Assembly (NCBI RefSeq): GCF_963576615.1
Contig: NC_088714.1
Location: 50,260,338-50,324,337 of the forward strand
Direction: 5' to 3'
Origin: Watersipora subatra
Taxonomy: Eukaryota; Bryozoa; Gymnolaemata; Cheilostomatida; Watersiporidae
Length of the DNA stretch: 64,000 nucleotides
The position numbers were made by a program, and so were the translations under genes. Below, piece after piece: positions 1 through 11,500 of the stretch. Each line of letters begins with the position of its first letter. Positions within the stretch are counted from its first letter, which is position 1. The notes under the pieces were generated by a model, which was not told the DNA's origin, ran no database searches, and worked only from the letters and a program-made list of their open reading frames with translations.

Positions 1-122
1 CACTAATACTTGGTTTTTACAGTTATCCTTTAATGTTTTTGTAATTTTTCATGCCCATGACAACTTTGCGGATCAATAGCCACTATTAGTTTAAAAAAAA
101 AACAAACATGTTTCTATTTTAG

Positions 123-230
123 GCACTGTTGGTGCACAGTTTATATGTTGTGTATATTCAAGAAGCCTTCAGATTTATACCTACAGACCAGTTCTTATTC
201 GTCACTACTGAAGAGTACAGCAAGAAAACA
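123..230 (+). CDS. CHST15-like sulfotransferase (left copy), penultimate exon
   Basis: A 108-bp exon bounded by an AG acceptor (121-122) and a GTGAGT donor (231-236), phase 0 at both ends, 36 codons. It encodes a segment with the motifs SLYVVYIQEAF and IPTDQFLFVTTEEYS. This is the region of carbohydrate sulfotransferases just before the C-terminus, where L-x-x-x-Y-x-x-x-F and P-x-(D/E)-Q-F-L are typical. The minus-strand exon 10823-10716 has the same length and phases and is clearly homologous (MYVVYIKEAFKFIPREQF). Upstream exons lie left of the window. Confidence 0.8.
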
Positions 231-1185
231 GTGAGTCTGAATATCTTGCTAATGATATATTTTATTATTATAACTGCATATATGATGGTTTGTTACAAGT
301 TATGACTTTTGAGGGGCTTTGTAGATTCAGTAACATACATGTACTTAATTTTAGTTTTCTTACCAAGATATAATTATATACTGGGTGAAACTGAATATTT
401 GACAAGGACGGGGATAAATCCGTTGTTACTTTTGAACCACAAGATCTCTAAAATGGTTTAATACCAAATTAATCAGACAAATAATAAAGATCACCCGACT
501 TCCATATATCTAAAATTTGTAGCTCTAATGCATCTGACACGGCTTGTCATCGCTAAGAAGCAAATGCGACAAAATAATTTTGCAAAGCGAAGTTGCGCTC
601 AGAATGGGTTGCAAGCATATTTTCTATTGACTCAACACATGCAGATAGTTGTTCTCTTTTGCCGAAGTACAAATATACGACAGGGTAATTGATTATCTAC
701 TAACCAATCAGAAATGGCTTGTTTGAAGTCTAATAAAGCCGCATCACGTGGCTCTTGGCCACACAAAATTGCTGTGCTGAGCCATATCAGTTAAAGAGTT
801 AATCATAAGAAAAAACAGTGAATGTCTCACAAAATAATCTCCCCAGCATAGCATCTTTCCAGCATAATAATCCTTACTCTCTCTATGGCTAATAATATGG
901 ACTAGCCTGGACATTTCCACGCATTTTGCATACAACCGTGAGAATATCTCTTGCAGGGCCTTTAGGTTAGACAGAGCGCAGTGGTTAGATTATTTATCGA
1001 CTGTTTGACCTAGAGCACAGACTGTACAAACTTCGGTAGTTATGCTGTAGCAAGTTGAGCACTCGATTAGATCTACGAACAATTATACATCCCTTAAACT
1101 ATAACCTTTAATCCTCTAACTCACTTATACAATATTCTCTGAGCTTATAGAAATTTAAAAACTTATCTCTTTAGAAGATTTTGTT

Positions 1186-1530
1186 CGAATGTATCGTCAT
1201 TTTTTCATCATTTACAATTGCTTTTGAGGTTTGAAATGACCTGACTGTTAGATTGTTTCAAGATTTAAATTACAAAACTTGATCGCGGTTAAAAGCTCTA
1301 AGTCAAATGAAAGTGCTATTAAGTTGCTATAATTTCACTTCGGGAAAAAGAGGCCAACAAAATAATAACCTGTAACATGGCAACTAGAACGTAATAGCCA
1401 ATATCAATAAAGAGAGAGAGAGACCGAGACCGAGACCATTGAGAAATACCGTCATCAGTTTGTCATGTGATTTTTTTTAGCGCTTTACCCGCGATCGAGT
1501 ATTGTCAATTTTAATGTTGGAAAATTCTGG
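1186..1530. mobile_element. MITE-like element, dispersed family M1 (intronic copy)
   Basis: The left end shares a core (CATTTACAATTGCTTTTGAG, then TGACCTGACTGTTAGATTGT) with 42880-42950, 43155-43215 (inverted), 44225-44295 and 60774-60845 (inverted). The interior (GTAATAGCCAATATCAATAA) also resembles the interior of the 42.8-43.3 kb copy. It lies in the intron between the two left sulfotransferase exons. A short GA tract and a GACCGA triplication interrupt it. The right boundary is uncertain. Confidence 0.4.
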
Positions 1531-1699
1531 ATGTTAGATGTACTCAAACACTAAAAACAATCGTGATAGATATAATAATACCGATTCATTCTGATAAAAC
1601 TAGGTAAAGTTTCGTGGGTATGTTCATCTATATTAATTTTTCTAAGTCCGTGTGTCCATGTGTCAGAAATCCGGCTATAGATCTTAAAATCTTGAAAGA

Positions 1700-1776
1700 A
1701 ATATTCCACACCAAAGAGGATTTGATCTTGGACCAAGCCCTTCACAAGTCTTATGCCTAGCCCACTGGACTATGGA
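1700..1776 (-). repeat. tRNA-like SINE head (degenerate)
   Basis: Read on the minus strand it has an A-box-like TAGTCCAGTGGGCTAGGC and, about 40 nt on, a B-box-like AGATCAAATCC. This is the spacing of a polymerase III internal promoter. The acceptor stem does not pair, so this is a tRNA-derived SINE relic and not a tRNA gene. Confidence 0.4.
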
Positions 1777-2514
1777 AGTCAAACTGCTATCCAGCCAATA
1801 TAAGGCATTATATCAGAGCAATGTCTAACTGCTTTAGGCTGCTAACGAGTGACGCGGGTCATAGCATAACGTCACGAGAAGCTGTTCGCTCACATTATTA
1901 AACTGCCTAATAGCAAAACTCTCAGTACTTCTCATTGTTTATAAGACGAAAATTTTTCTCATGATATGTAGTTTGAAAGTTAGAATGGCAAATGTTGTAA
2001 TACGTTAAATACAAATCAATTTTCTGTCCAAATACTCTTCTATTACGCGGGCAACGCTGGATAGCACAGCTAGTATCTTCAAAGATAGCATCAAAAACCA
2101 ATGTTTTTAAACAAAGCTTTGATAAGCTTGATTCAGTAAGCAATGCATAAATATTTTTGCGCTTTTAAGCATATGTCGCGCTAAAAGAATGTCCTGGTTT
2201 TATGACTGACCAACCATAACTGCCAGACTAATCTAAAACCAATTAAGAAAATAAGTTTTGCTAAATTCAAATGCATTTTTAACTGCTGTGCAACACTTTT
2301 GTAAGATAGTTTTGTTGATGAGGGAAATTGACAAATCACCTCGAAGTAAATAGAAATAGGAATTAAACAAAGCGACATTTTTTATGAAGCCTCTGCTAAT
2401 TTGAATGTTTGGCATCTTTATTGTCTTTAATCTGTTTCAAATAATTAAAATTACTGTGTAGATATTTTGGTAAAGTTAAATTTGTCTAATACTGATTGCA
2501 TTTTATTTATATAG

Positions 2515-2733
2515 GCAAATGTCACGAAGACAATAACGGAAGGATTTTTTGAGCTGCCAGACCAACTAGTGAAGTTACCGGCAGCAGAGAAGAAAATAGT
2601 AAATGCTGGTATTAAAAACCCAGTGTTACCATCTACTCAACAACTGTTAGATGATTTCTATGAACCGTATAATCAGCAGCTAGCACAGTTATTAGGTGAT
2701 GAAAAATGGCTGTTTTCTGTTACACGAACCTAA
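2515..2733 (+). CDS. CHST15-like sulfotransferase (left copy), terminal exon
   Basis: The acceptor AG is at 2513-2514 after a T-rich tract. The exon opens in phase 0 and runs 72 codons to TAA at 2731-2733. The C-terminal signature LDDFYEPYNQQLAQLL, followed by DEKWLF, is the usual end of CHST15/NDST/3-OST type sulfotransferases (L-x-x-F-Y-x-P-x-N-x-x-L). It aligns with the terminal exon of the minus-strand gene at 8566-8345 (LDNFYRPYNEELAKLL). With exon 123-230 it forms the 3' end of a gene that starts outside the window. The intervening 2.3-kb intron holds a MITE copy and a tRNA-like repeat. Confidence 0.8.
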   Translation, partial: ANVTKTITEGFFELPDQLVKLPAAEKKIVNAGIKNPVLPSTQQLLDDFYEPYNQQLAQLLGDEKWLFSVTRT

Positions 2734-2841
2734 CCATATGCTGAGAATGTTTTAGACAAAGTTGTATTGAATCTTTTCAACATTTATAAGAATTTCTAGG
2801 TTTTTTGAAATGATTTGTCCATCAATGTTTCTTATGTTAGT

Positions 2842-2847
2842 AATAAA
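2842..2847 (+). promoter_or_regulatory. poly(A) signal of the left sulfotransferase
   Basis: A canonical AATAAA lies 109 nt after the stop codon, in an AT-rich 3' UTR. A second AATAAA follows about 20 nt downstream. Cleavage would fall near 2865-2885. Confidence 0.55.
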
Positions 2848-2904
2848 ATTTGCAGTTATAAAAAATAAAAGAATATGTGTGTTATTATTGCTAATACTAA
2901 TGAG

Positions 2905-3025
2905 CAATAATACTTACTTTTAGTGAGAGTAATAACCAATCATACTTACTCTTAGTGAGAGTAAAAACCAATCATACTTACTCTTAGTGGCAACCTATAA
3001 TACTGACTCTTAGTGACAGTAGCAA
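2905..3025. repeat. short minisatellite, about 32-bp unit
   Basis: About three and a half imperfect copies of a unit containing CATACTTACTCTTAGTGAGAG lie just beyond the 3' end of the left sulfotransferase. No coding content. The rest of 2734-3430 is AT-rich and featureless. Confidence 0.6.
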
Positions 3026-3436
3026 ACATTAAGCTCTCTCAAATTTTTTGGTTTTTCTTAATCAATTCTGCCTTCCATTTTAACAAGCTTTTACTGCATT
3101 GTTAGCTGGAAATTATCTTACTCCAGCCAGGTCTCATTTTTTTGCAATACTAAGTTATTCCATAAATCTCAATATGCATTTTGATGACCTCGTTAGCACC
3201 TTTACTCGTATTTCTACTCATTAAAAATGTGCCGTGTTACTTTCAGTGAACGCCTTTGCTTCTAAGTATATGTTAGCTTTTTGTCACTGATGTAATTTTC
3301 CATCGCTTATTTAATTGTGACCTAACAATTATTTCATACAATTTTTAATCATGTTGTATAAAATATCTGTAATGATAATTATTGTTAGCAAGATTTGAAT
3401 TGCATCGGATAGGAAAATACATAATCACACCATTTA

Positions 3437-4096
3437 AATCATAATGAATAATAATAGTTATAATCATAATGAATAATAGTAGTTATAATCATAATGAATA
3501 ATAGTAGTTATAATCATACTGAATAATAGTAGTTATAATCATAATGAATAATAGTAGTTATAATCATAATGAATAATAGTAGTTATAATCATAATGAATA
3601 ATAGTAGTTATAATCATAATGAATAACAGTAGTTATAATCATAATGAATAATAGTAGTTATAATCATAATGAATAATAGTAGTTATAATCATAATGAATA
3701 ATAGTAGTTATAATCATAATGAATAATAGTAGTTATAATCATAATGAATAATAGTAGTTATAATCATAATGAATAATAGTAGTTATAATCATAATGAATA
3801 ATAGTAGTTATAATCATAATGAATAATAGTAGTTATAATCATAATGAATAATAGTAGTTATAATCATAATGAATAATAGTAGTTATAATCATAATGAATA
3901 ATAGTAGTTATAATCATAATGAATAATAGTGGTTATAATCATAATAAATAATAGTAGTTATAATCATAATGAATAATAGTAGTTATAATCATAATGAATA
4001 ATAGTAGTTATAATCATAATGAATAATAGTAGTTATAATCATAATGAATAATAGTGGTTATAATCATAATAAATAATAGTAGTTATAATCATAATC
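3437..4096. repeat. 25-bp satellite array, about 26 copies
   Basis: A nearly perfect tandem array of the 25-bp unit TAATCATAATGAATAATAGT+AGTTA. Variants are rare: AATAAC for AATAAT near 3625, and a linked pair (GTGGTTA then ATAATAAATA) that occurs twice 125 bp apart (about 3930 and 4055), so five units were duplicated as a block. The array directly abuts the 3' end of the minus-strand LINE fragment at about 4100, so it may have grown from the LINE's 3' tail. Confidence 0.95.
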
Positions 4097-5460
4097 ACAT
4101 CATAATAATATAGTACTTTATTGGCACTAATTTAATTCCACAAATAGAAATGTTTTTCAACTTCGGCCATACAACAATAGTAAAACAAAAACAAAAAAAG
4201 AAAAAAAGCAACCTGTTAGTCATTAAATTTGAATAAATAGTTTGACAAATAGTGCTTAAAATGCCTTTCTTTTCTAAGAGAACGGATATTTGGTGGAAGA
4301 TTGTTAAAGCAGCTGGCAATGACATTTTCAAAATTATTGTTAGTGATTGTATGCAATTTGTTCATATCACATAAGTTGAAATGAGTTGAGAACCTGTAAC
4401 TGTCATGTAAAAAACAAGGACACAAACCATGAAAAATCTTGAAACATTGAATTGAAGTAAAATAAATATTAGCATAGGCAAAGTAAGAAGATGGAAAGAT
4501 CATTTGTTAGAATAATATATGCAGGAATATGATGTAGATTTGCAATGAGTCGATATGCTCTTTTTTGCAACAAAAATAAATCCTTAGTAACATATCTTGG
4601 AGATAGATTATAATAAATGTGGATACCATAAACAATATGGCAAAATATAAACTCACAAATAAAATGCAATAGCAGATTTTGAGTTCATGTATGGCCTGCA
4701 AAACTGGAGCAGAGTCAATGACTTCTTGACCTTACTACAAATAGTGTTGACATGATTATTCCAAGAGAGTCGATCTGTCAATACAAATCCTAACAATTTT
4801 GTCTCATATCTATAAGTGATGGATTGACTGTTAAACTAAAGAGTAAAGCTGTTTCAAAGGTTTTCATCAGTATTATCAAGAAGAAAGTGTGATTTTTGTA
4901 AATTGATTGTCATATGATTTGAGGTACACCAGTTGCTGATAATTGGCATGATGAGATTGCAGTTTGCCTTAAGAAGTTGCACATCTTGTTAATAACTTAT
5001 AAAACAGTATCATCGGCGTAGGCAAAGCCTCTTGGAATAAGTCTAAGAAGATCATTTATATATATTAAAAATAATACAGGAACAGTAACTGACCACAGTG
5101 GAACACCAACATCTATTTCTTGTGTCAATGATTCCTTGTCATTCATGACAACCTTTCGGTGCCTTTTGTGAAAATAGGATTGAAGTATTTGCAACGATTT
5201 ATTTCTAAAACCAGCAAAATTCAGTTTATGATATAATATTTTGTGATTGACACAGTCAAAAGCTTTGCTGAAATCCAAAAACATTATGGAAATCCTTTAA
5301 CCTCTGGTTTTTAGATCCCCACAGTCTGAGATTAGTTTATGAATAGCAACAGTGCGCGAATGACTTTTTTCTGAAACCAAACTGATAAGGATGCAAAATA
5401 TCATTTTTGGACAAATGAGAGTAGATAACAATAAAAGATAAATTTTTATATACTTATCAA
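4097..5460 (-). mobile_element. 5'-truncated non-LTR retrotransposon (LINE, Jockey/CR1-like)
   Basis: The minus strand encodes, in broken frames, a reverse transcriptase and its C-terminal tail. In order: a QFGF-type region near 5350, FLDFSKAFDCVNHK (from 5284), FLIYINDL, YADDTVL (about 5000), a region with KLLGF-like residues (4700-4900), LFLLQKRAYRLIANLHH (about 4580) and a tail with FNNLPPNIRS (about 4280). Motif order matches non-LTR retrotransposon ORF2. Several frameshifts and stops show the copy is dead. The 3' end meets the 25-bp satellite. A related 3' fragment in the same orientation lies at 41680-42665. Confidence 0.8.
4997..5284 (-). pseudogene. reverse transcriptase domain fragment of the LINE
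   Basis: A 95-codon open stretch carries the core RT motifs: FLDFSKAFDCVNH (domain A, metal-binding Asp), a degraded GVPxxS(V) segment where GVPQGS is expected (here GVPLWSVT), FLIYINDL and YADDTVL (domain C, catalytic DD). The flanking coding sequence is shifted to other frames. The catalytic motifs survive but the protein cannot be made intact. Confidence 0.8.
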
Positions 5461-8344
5461 CTGTTATTGTATCACTCTGGAGTTTTCGCCTTTGGGTTTT
5501 TATTCACATGACTTCAACTGTGTATACCGACTTATATTACCTTCATTGGTTAATTCTAAACACTGTATGATATATGGTCACCTTTATATAGTGATAAAAA
5601 GGGAACTTTCTAGAACTTCATGAGTCATAAACATCATTAAGCCTCTTACTGTTTGTGCATAGTAGTTATGAAAACATCACATTGAGTGCATCGTACAGCG
5701 TTCTAATTGTGTAACAATTGCCTGGTTCTAGACCAGTAAATAAACAACACACATGATAATATATTTTATTATTATATTTTATCATATTTTATTATTTATT
5801 ATTACATTATTTTTATTATTTTATCATCACACAGAGGATTTATATTAATAGTAAGTTTTTTGCACGGTATCAAATTGTATTTGATAATCTTCTTAACTTG
5901 AATAGTTGTAACTTGAATTGTGACTTTCATGCCTAACTTACTTGCATTTTACTCCTTGAATGGGCTATAATAATATAAGTAAACATCTTGGCTTCCCAGT
6001 CTATAGAAAGTTATTACTTATGGTATAGAGCTTTAATTGTTTTGCTAGTGTTGTTTTGTAAACCTTTTGCATTTATCCAATAATTTTTTAAAATGAGAGT
6101 GATATTTTATTTTTAGCTTATTTGGCTGACCACATGGCTTTTGGCTTTCAATACTTTAGGCTAGGATAATTTTCTATTGCAGACAACCTTTACTATAATA
6201 ACAGTTGTATCCCTTTTTCCAGAGCCCTGCATAAGGCGTAGGCAAAAATATTTGCCTACGCATTTTTATAAAAGATTTGGTTATATTTTTTAATAATTAG
6301 ACACCTAATGCTCTTAAAATGTCTGTTTTATATTGGCCAATTTTAGCTAATAAAAGCATAAACTAAGGACCGATGAATTACCAGTCATCATTTCACGTAT
6401 TTCTTTGTGAATTTTCGTACAACAGACAATTCTTAGTTGAGCAAGTTTAGTGAGAGTTGATTTAACCTTTGACCTTTAACCTTTGAAGTTTTCTGAATAA
6501 ATTGTTTTCACAGTTTTTATTTCTTACAAAGCAAACAGTTTGATATAGTTTTTGTTGAAAAAGTTGAATAGACAAATGAAAATTTAAAATACGAAAACAA
6601 GGTAAAGATGAAAATTTGTTTAAACTATAAAAAACTGTTTCCAAAAGCTCAAAAAGTTATGATCTGAGCCATAAAATAATTATTAATTCTTTGATTTCTA
6701 ATAGTTCACCCTTTGTGCAGAGCTGTTTTATTGCTATCATAGCACATCCTTAAACATTGAGTGTCTGCTGACAAATTGAAAAGCACATAAAACAGCAAAA
6801 GTGAAAAAAATATAAGATATTTTTACTTTTTACTGAAGCTCTCAATGGAAGGACATTCAGTTTTTTGTCAAAAGTCTTTTTGTCGTCTTGTTGAACCCTG
6901 TGTGCAGCAATAGTAATTAAAATCTAGCAATAAAAAATACGCTCGGCACTGGATTTGATCTCTGAACCTACAGATCTTCATGGGCAAACTTAACCATTAA
7001 ACTGCGTGGAATACAATGGATTCATTTGGTTAATAGTCATTACATTAGTTAAGATGCTTGAAGCACTTGCTTGAGGTTAATAACTAGCACTGTTGATATT
7101 TATGTGTAACGATTGTTAAGCTGGCCCAAAAACGTTGGCATTGTTTTAGTAAAGATTTTAGAAAAGATCTAGCTTTTCAGGTAAGTTACTCAAACTTATT
7201 AGGTCATTATTCTATTAGCCGTGCAAAGCTAAGAATTTGGACCGGGAATTGGAATAATATCATAAAAGAATGCAGGGTTGCTAGAACCAATTACAAATGT
7301 CGCTCTTTCCGCTGAACAGACAGCTTCTTGTTAGGATAATGCAAAATAGATGAAACTTCTTTTAGCTTGTACTAAGCACAAAATTATCAACCATCTTTTA
7401 TTTCTTCACACTAGCAATTAATAAAAAATGACTTCCTTAGCTTGTATTATTAACTTAAATCACTTTGAGTGTGTTTTAGGAAAATATAATTTCTTCTGTG
7501 ACCTATATACTCTTACAAATGGCTTGTAAAAACTGGTTGAAAAATGCCTTTTCATGACGCTCTCTCAAAACTGTAATATTTGAAAAAAAAATCATATCCT
7601 ACCATATAAATCATTAGATGATAATAAAACATGCTAAACTTTTACAACAAAGAACCCAAGTGAGCAGAATAAATTTATTCGCAATCAATAAATTTATTCG
7701 CAAACGGCAAAATTTTGTCTGTGCGGTTACAGAAGGCACAACGTAGAGGGATGACGCGATGCTTTATTACTAACAAGATTTGTAATCAGGAACTGAAGAT
7801 GTAACATAATGATACTAGTTCTATCACCTCTGCTATGAAATAATACCGAAGGGCTTTTAATTAAAAAAAGAATTCCCTCAGCTAATGGTCTACAATATGT
7901 GGTAATTAAATGGATTATTATGGCACTAGAAATGGTGCCAAAATGAACCAAACCGTAAATTATTGGGTGGTCTCATAATTTTTGACAGCACAAAGTTGTC
8001 CAAGTCAAGAATTTGACAGTTTATTTCAGTGTGTAAAATTTAACTCTACTTTTTTAGCTATAGATAAGCTTTAGATAGCTTTAAAATAAAAGGGTTGCAG
8101 AGAGAGAAAATCGCGTAACAAATGGTCCACATGAAGTTTATACGATAACATTGTTATACACAAACACAGGTTACAGAATTTGTATATACAGTTGCAGAAA
8201 TTTTGCTATGGCTTTTACTTTCATAATATAAGAAAAGAAACAGATCAATATAATGGTTTACCAAAGTTATTATTGTTACATCGCTAAATTATTACATCAC
8301 TACATATATGGAGGCAACTACAGGAGTGTGGCTGCTTGATTAAT
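5461..8344. other. intergenic region between convergent sulfotransferase genes
   Basis: AT-rich DNA separating the 3' ends of the two convergent CHST15-like genes. It holds a TTATTA-rich low-complexity stretch (about 5755-5825) and one tRNA-like repeat (6948-7016). No splice-bounded coding segment was recognised. Confidence 0.5.
6948..7016 (-). repeat. tRNA-like SINE head (degenerate)
   Basis: On the minus strand an A-box-like CAGTTTAATGGTTAAG is followed about 35 nt later by a B-box-like AGAGATCAAATCC. Spacing fits a polymerase III promoter. No cloverleaf can be folded, so a SINE relic is more likely than a tRNA. Confidence 0.35.
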
Positions 8345-8566
8345 TCAATAGTATTTTCGATCTGAATCAAACAGCCATTGATCATCCTGAAGCAGTTTTG
8401 CTAACTCTTCATTGTAAGGTCTATAGAAGTTATCTAGGGCTGCCAAAGTCGAGTTCCAAACTGCATTCTTTTTCCCTGTTTGCTTTATTTTCTTCATGAA
8501 TACTGGAGGAATAGGCCGGAATTCAATTCTAAAAAACTCCTTATCCATCTGCTTTATCATGTCAAC
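8345..8566 (-). CDS. CHST15-like gene, exon 8 (terminal)
   Basis: Acceptor AG at 8568-8567 after a T-rich tract; opens in phase 0 (Val-Asp-Met) and ends at TGA 8347-8345. C-terminal motif NFYRPYNEELAKLLQDDQWL. Homologous to the terminal exon 2515-2733. No close AATAAA was found on the minus strand; the nearest candidate is near 8020-8025. Confidence 0.85.
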   Translation of the reverse strand, partial: VDMIKQMDKEFFRIEFRPIPPVFMKKIKQTGKKNAVWNSTLAALDNFYRPYNEELAKLLQDDQWLFDSDRKYY

Positions 8567-11500
8567 CTAGAAATAGATAAAAACTGTTTTCAATTATATT
8601 CTAAATTAATTAGTGCAATCAAATTATATTCTTGTTTAATAGAAACACAGAAAAAATAGAATGAATAATAAAAAATGATAATTGAACTTGTTTAAATTAT
8701 ATTCTAGGTTAGTTATATAGTTTGGCCTGTGAATCTTTTTGTTTAAGATACATCTATAAATTTCTTTTCAAATACTTATCAACTTTTTTAACAAATATTT
8801 ATATTTTTAGTATACTGTACGGTATCAATTGGATTTCTCTCAATAAAGCTCCTACAAGTGACTAGATTAGTAGGCCTATAATTTAATTGTCATTGTTTAA
8901 TGAACAAGCTAACCCCTTTAACACACGTCAACTTACATTCGAAAATTTGTAAATTTTGTTATTAACTTTTACATTTCCAATAAAATCATTTTCAATTTAA
9001 GCATAAACACTTTACCATTGTATTTGGTAATCTGCAAATGACATCAAGATACAAATTGCTGCCAAGTTGATTACCTAGCGGTAAATAACAACCACCTGGT
9101 TAATGAGAAAAAGCTAGATTTGTTGATAAAACAGCTACCGTTACAGAATACAAAAATATTATATAGGCCTCCTAAGATATACCATGAGAACACTGCAATT
9201 CCAGTAAGCGCGAAAGCTTTGAGTACAATAAAATTGGTACATCCTATGCAGCTATGTGGCTTGCCCGAAGACCGACAGCAATCAACAAGAGTCAGTTGCA
9301 GAAAAGTCTGCTGTTGAGAATGGCTAAGATCTTGAGGCAAGTTCTCAAACTTCCACATTTCTAGTATTAACCCAAGATTGAGTAGACATTACCACGTACT
9401 TAAATTAATCGTTGCGAGGAAACAATGTTTTTTTCATATATACACTTATATTATGCCCTGCAGAAAATAACAGCAAGTATTCAATCTGCAGTGAGCTTTT
9501 CATAATTTGTTGTGAGTTCTTGCATTGTTTGCTTGTTTTTTTTTACAGAAAAAGTACATAAAGATGAAAGATAGAAGAAAAAAAGTGCAATAAAGACCCA
9601 CATGAACAGTAGAATAGCTAAACACAGGACTGGGTCCTGATTAGCAGTTAGTTGGTAATTCATTTAGATAAAAAAATGAACAATGACTATTGAAGTGAAT
9701 TTAAGTGTGGCTTGAGACTTGATTTGAAATAAGAAAAATTGCTTTCGTTAAAAGATTGTTGACAAAAAGTTTCATACTGCCGAAATCTTAAACATGGTCT
9801 GCTTATTATCCAATGCAAAAAAAAGAAGAAATGGTAAAGCCATTAAATAATGGTGTGTTTCATATGTAATCAATTGAGTACTGTTTTTAAAAGTAGAAGG
9901 ATAAAGCTTAGTTTCCATATGACAACGCAAGGCACGCAACAAGGCGCACGACGACGTGCATGAGCCAGTTGGGATGTGGAAACGTCAACGCACGACGATC
10001 CCACGACGTGCATAGGCTGATCGCAAGGATCTAACAGAATGGATCCTTGCGACGGGTGCACGCGATGATGTATACCACAATTCACCGCTTGACCTTTTCA
10101 ACCCATCCTACAATTCAAATGGAGAGCGGGGTTTTACAAAGAACTCGGACTCTGTACAAAAAAGTAAGGAAATTACCCACCCTTTCCAATGCAAGCATGG
10201 CGCCTACGCTTGCTATGGAAACACTGCGTCGCAGCCCAAGAAATACATTGCGCATGATCAATGGGCCGCGCCCGATCATTGCCCTATCATATGGAAACCA
10301 GGCTTAAAAGCAAAATACGAAATTTGTAAAAAATAGTTTGTATAAATATCGTGTTAGTTTTGTTTAATGAATGCAGTTATATTAATGCGTAGCTTATTTT
10401 ACCCAACAGTAAAAAATGTACCTGTCTGAAATGCAAAAAAATTATTCTTTATTTTTCCGCTTTTTCCCTCCCTCATTTTTTCCATATTTTAATGTTTTTG
10501 TGAAAGTGCATATGTAAGTGTTGACACTCAGTAGGTTCAACTAAGTTAAGAACCACTGTTTTAGTGTCAAAATATATTTGCTATACAAAAAGGGGAAAAA
10601 TAATAAGTGGCAATTTGAAGTTTGTTAAATGGTTGCTGTAAACAAGGAAAAAAGGGAAAGAATTATGTTCATTTAACTTTAAGCGGCTTTTATGTCATAA
10701 ACTGGCACTACCTACCGTCCGGGCATTGTACTCCTCTGACGTCCTGAACATAAACTGCTCTCTAGGTATAAACTTGAAGGCCTCTTTGATGTAAACCACA
10801 TACATGCTGTGAGCCAAAATATCCTAAATGTCAATAACAAAACAGCAACAGTTAGAATACAAGCGACAGTAAGGTTTAAATAAAACTAACAAAAGATTTC
10901 TGAATAAAACTATGATCTGAGCTATACCACAACTGTTTGTCTACCAACAAATTACTTAATGGCACCAATAAGCAGAATCATTGATGTTTGAGCTTTATAC
11001 CCTACAGAATGAAAATATTTGATGGATTTAATACTTCGTGATTTCGCGAACAGATGACTCCCCGAATTATTAAATTTCGTGAATAATTAGTTCTATTTTT
11101 AAACACAAAGGAGAATAACTACTGCCTCAAACTAAAAACTAGTCGCTAGGCAAAAGTAGTAAACGTAGCGAAGTTACAAAATTTTTTAAAAATAATTGCC
11201 GGGGCTTTGAGTTAACTCCATTGCTCATGCATCACACCTCTTTACAAAATTATTCAAGGCTGCCAAAAGTTATTTGGAATTCGGCCCGGCATCATCATAG
11301 AAAAAAATATCCTGCAGTTCTTTACATTGAAAAAAATCGTAACTTACCACAAGTTGTTGGTTCACCAAAGGCCTCCAAAATGATGGACATTCATAAAAAC
11401 CTCTGGATGAAGCCAAAAGTTTATAGCTTGGCATGAGCGACATAAAAATCTTAGCTAAACAGAAACCTAAACGCGTGGTATATGCACGTGAAGGTTTTAC

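Noticed and set aside
971..1030. Possible tRNA-like A box (GCGCAGTGGTTAGA)
   Set aside because: No B box at the right distance; too weak to list as a SINE.
3437..4096. Regular 25-bp array considered as a CRISPR
   Set aside because: No unique spacers; it is a contiguous head-to-tail satellite in a eukaryotic genome.
9071..9358. 95-codon minus frame with a hydrophobic stretch (FIVLKAFALTGIAVFSWYIL) resembling a signal anchor exon
   Set aside because: It lies inside the last intron of the CHST15-like gene, has no clear donor and no matching downstream exon on that strand. It could be an exon 1 relic but is unsupported.
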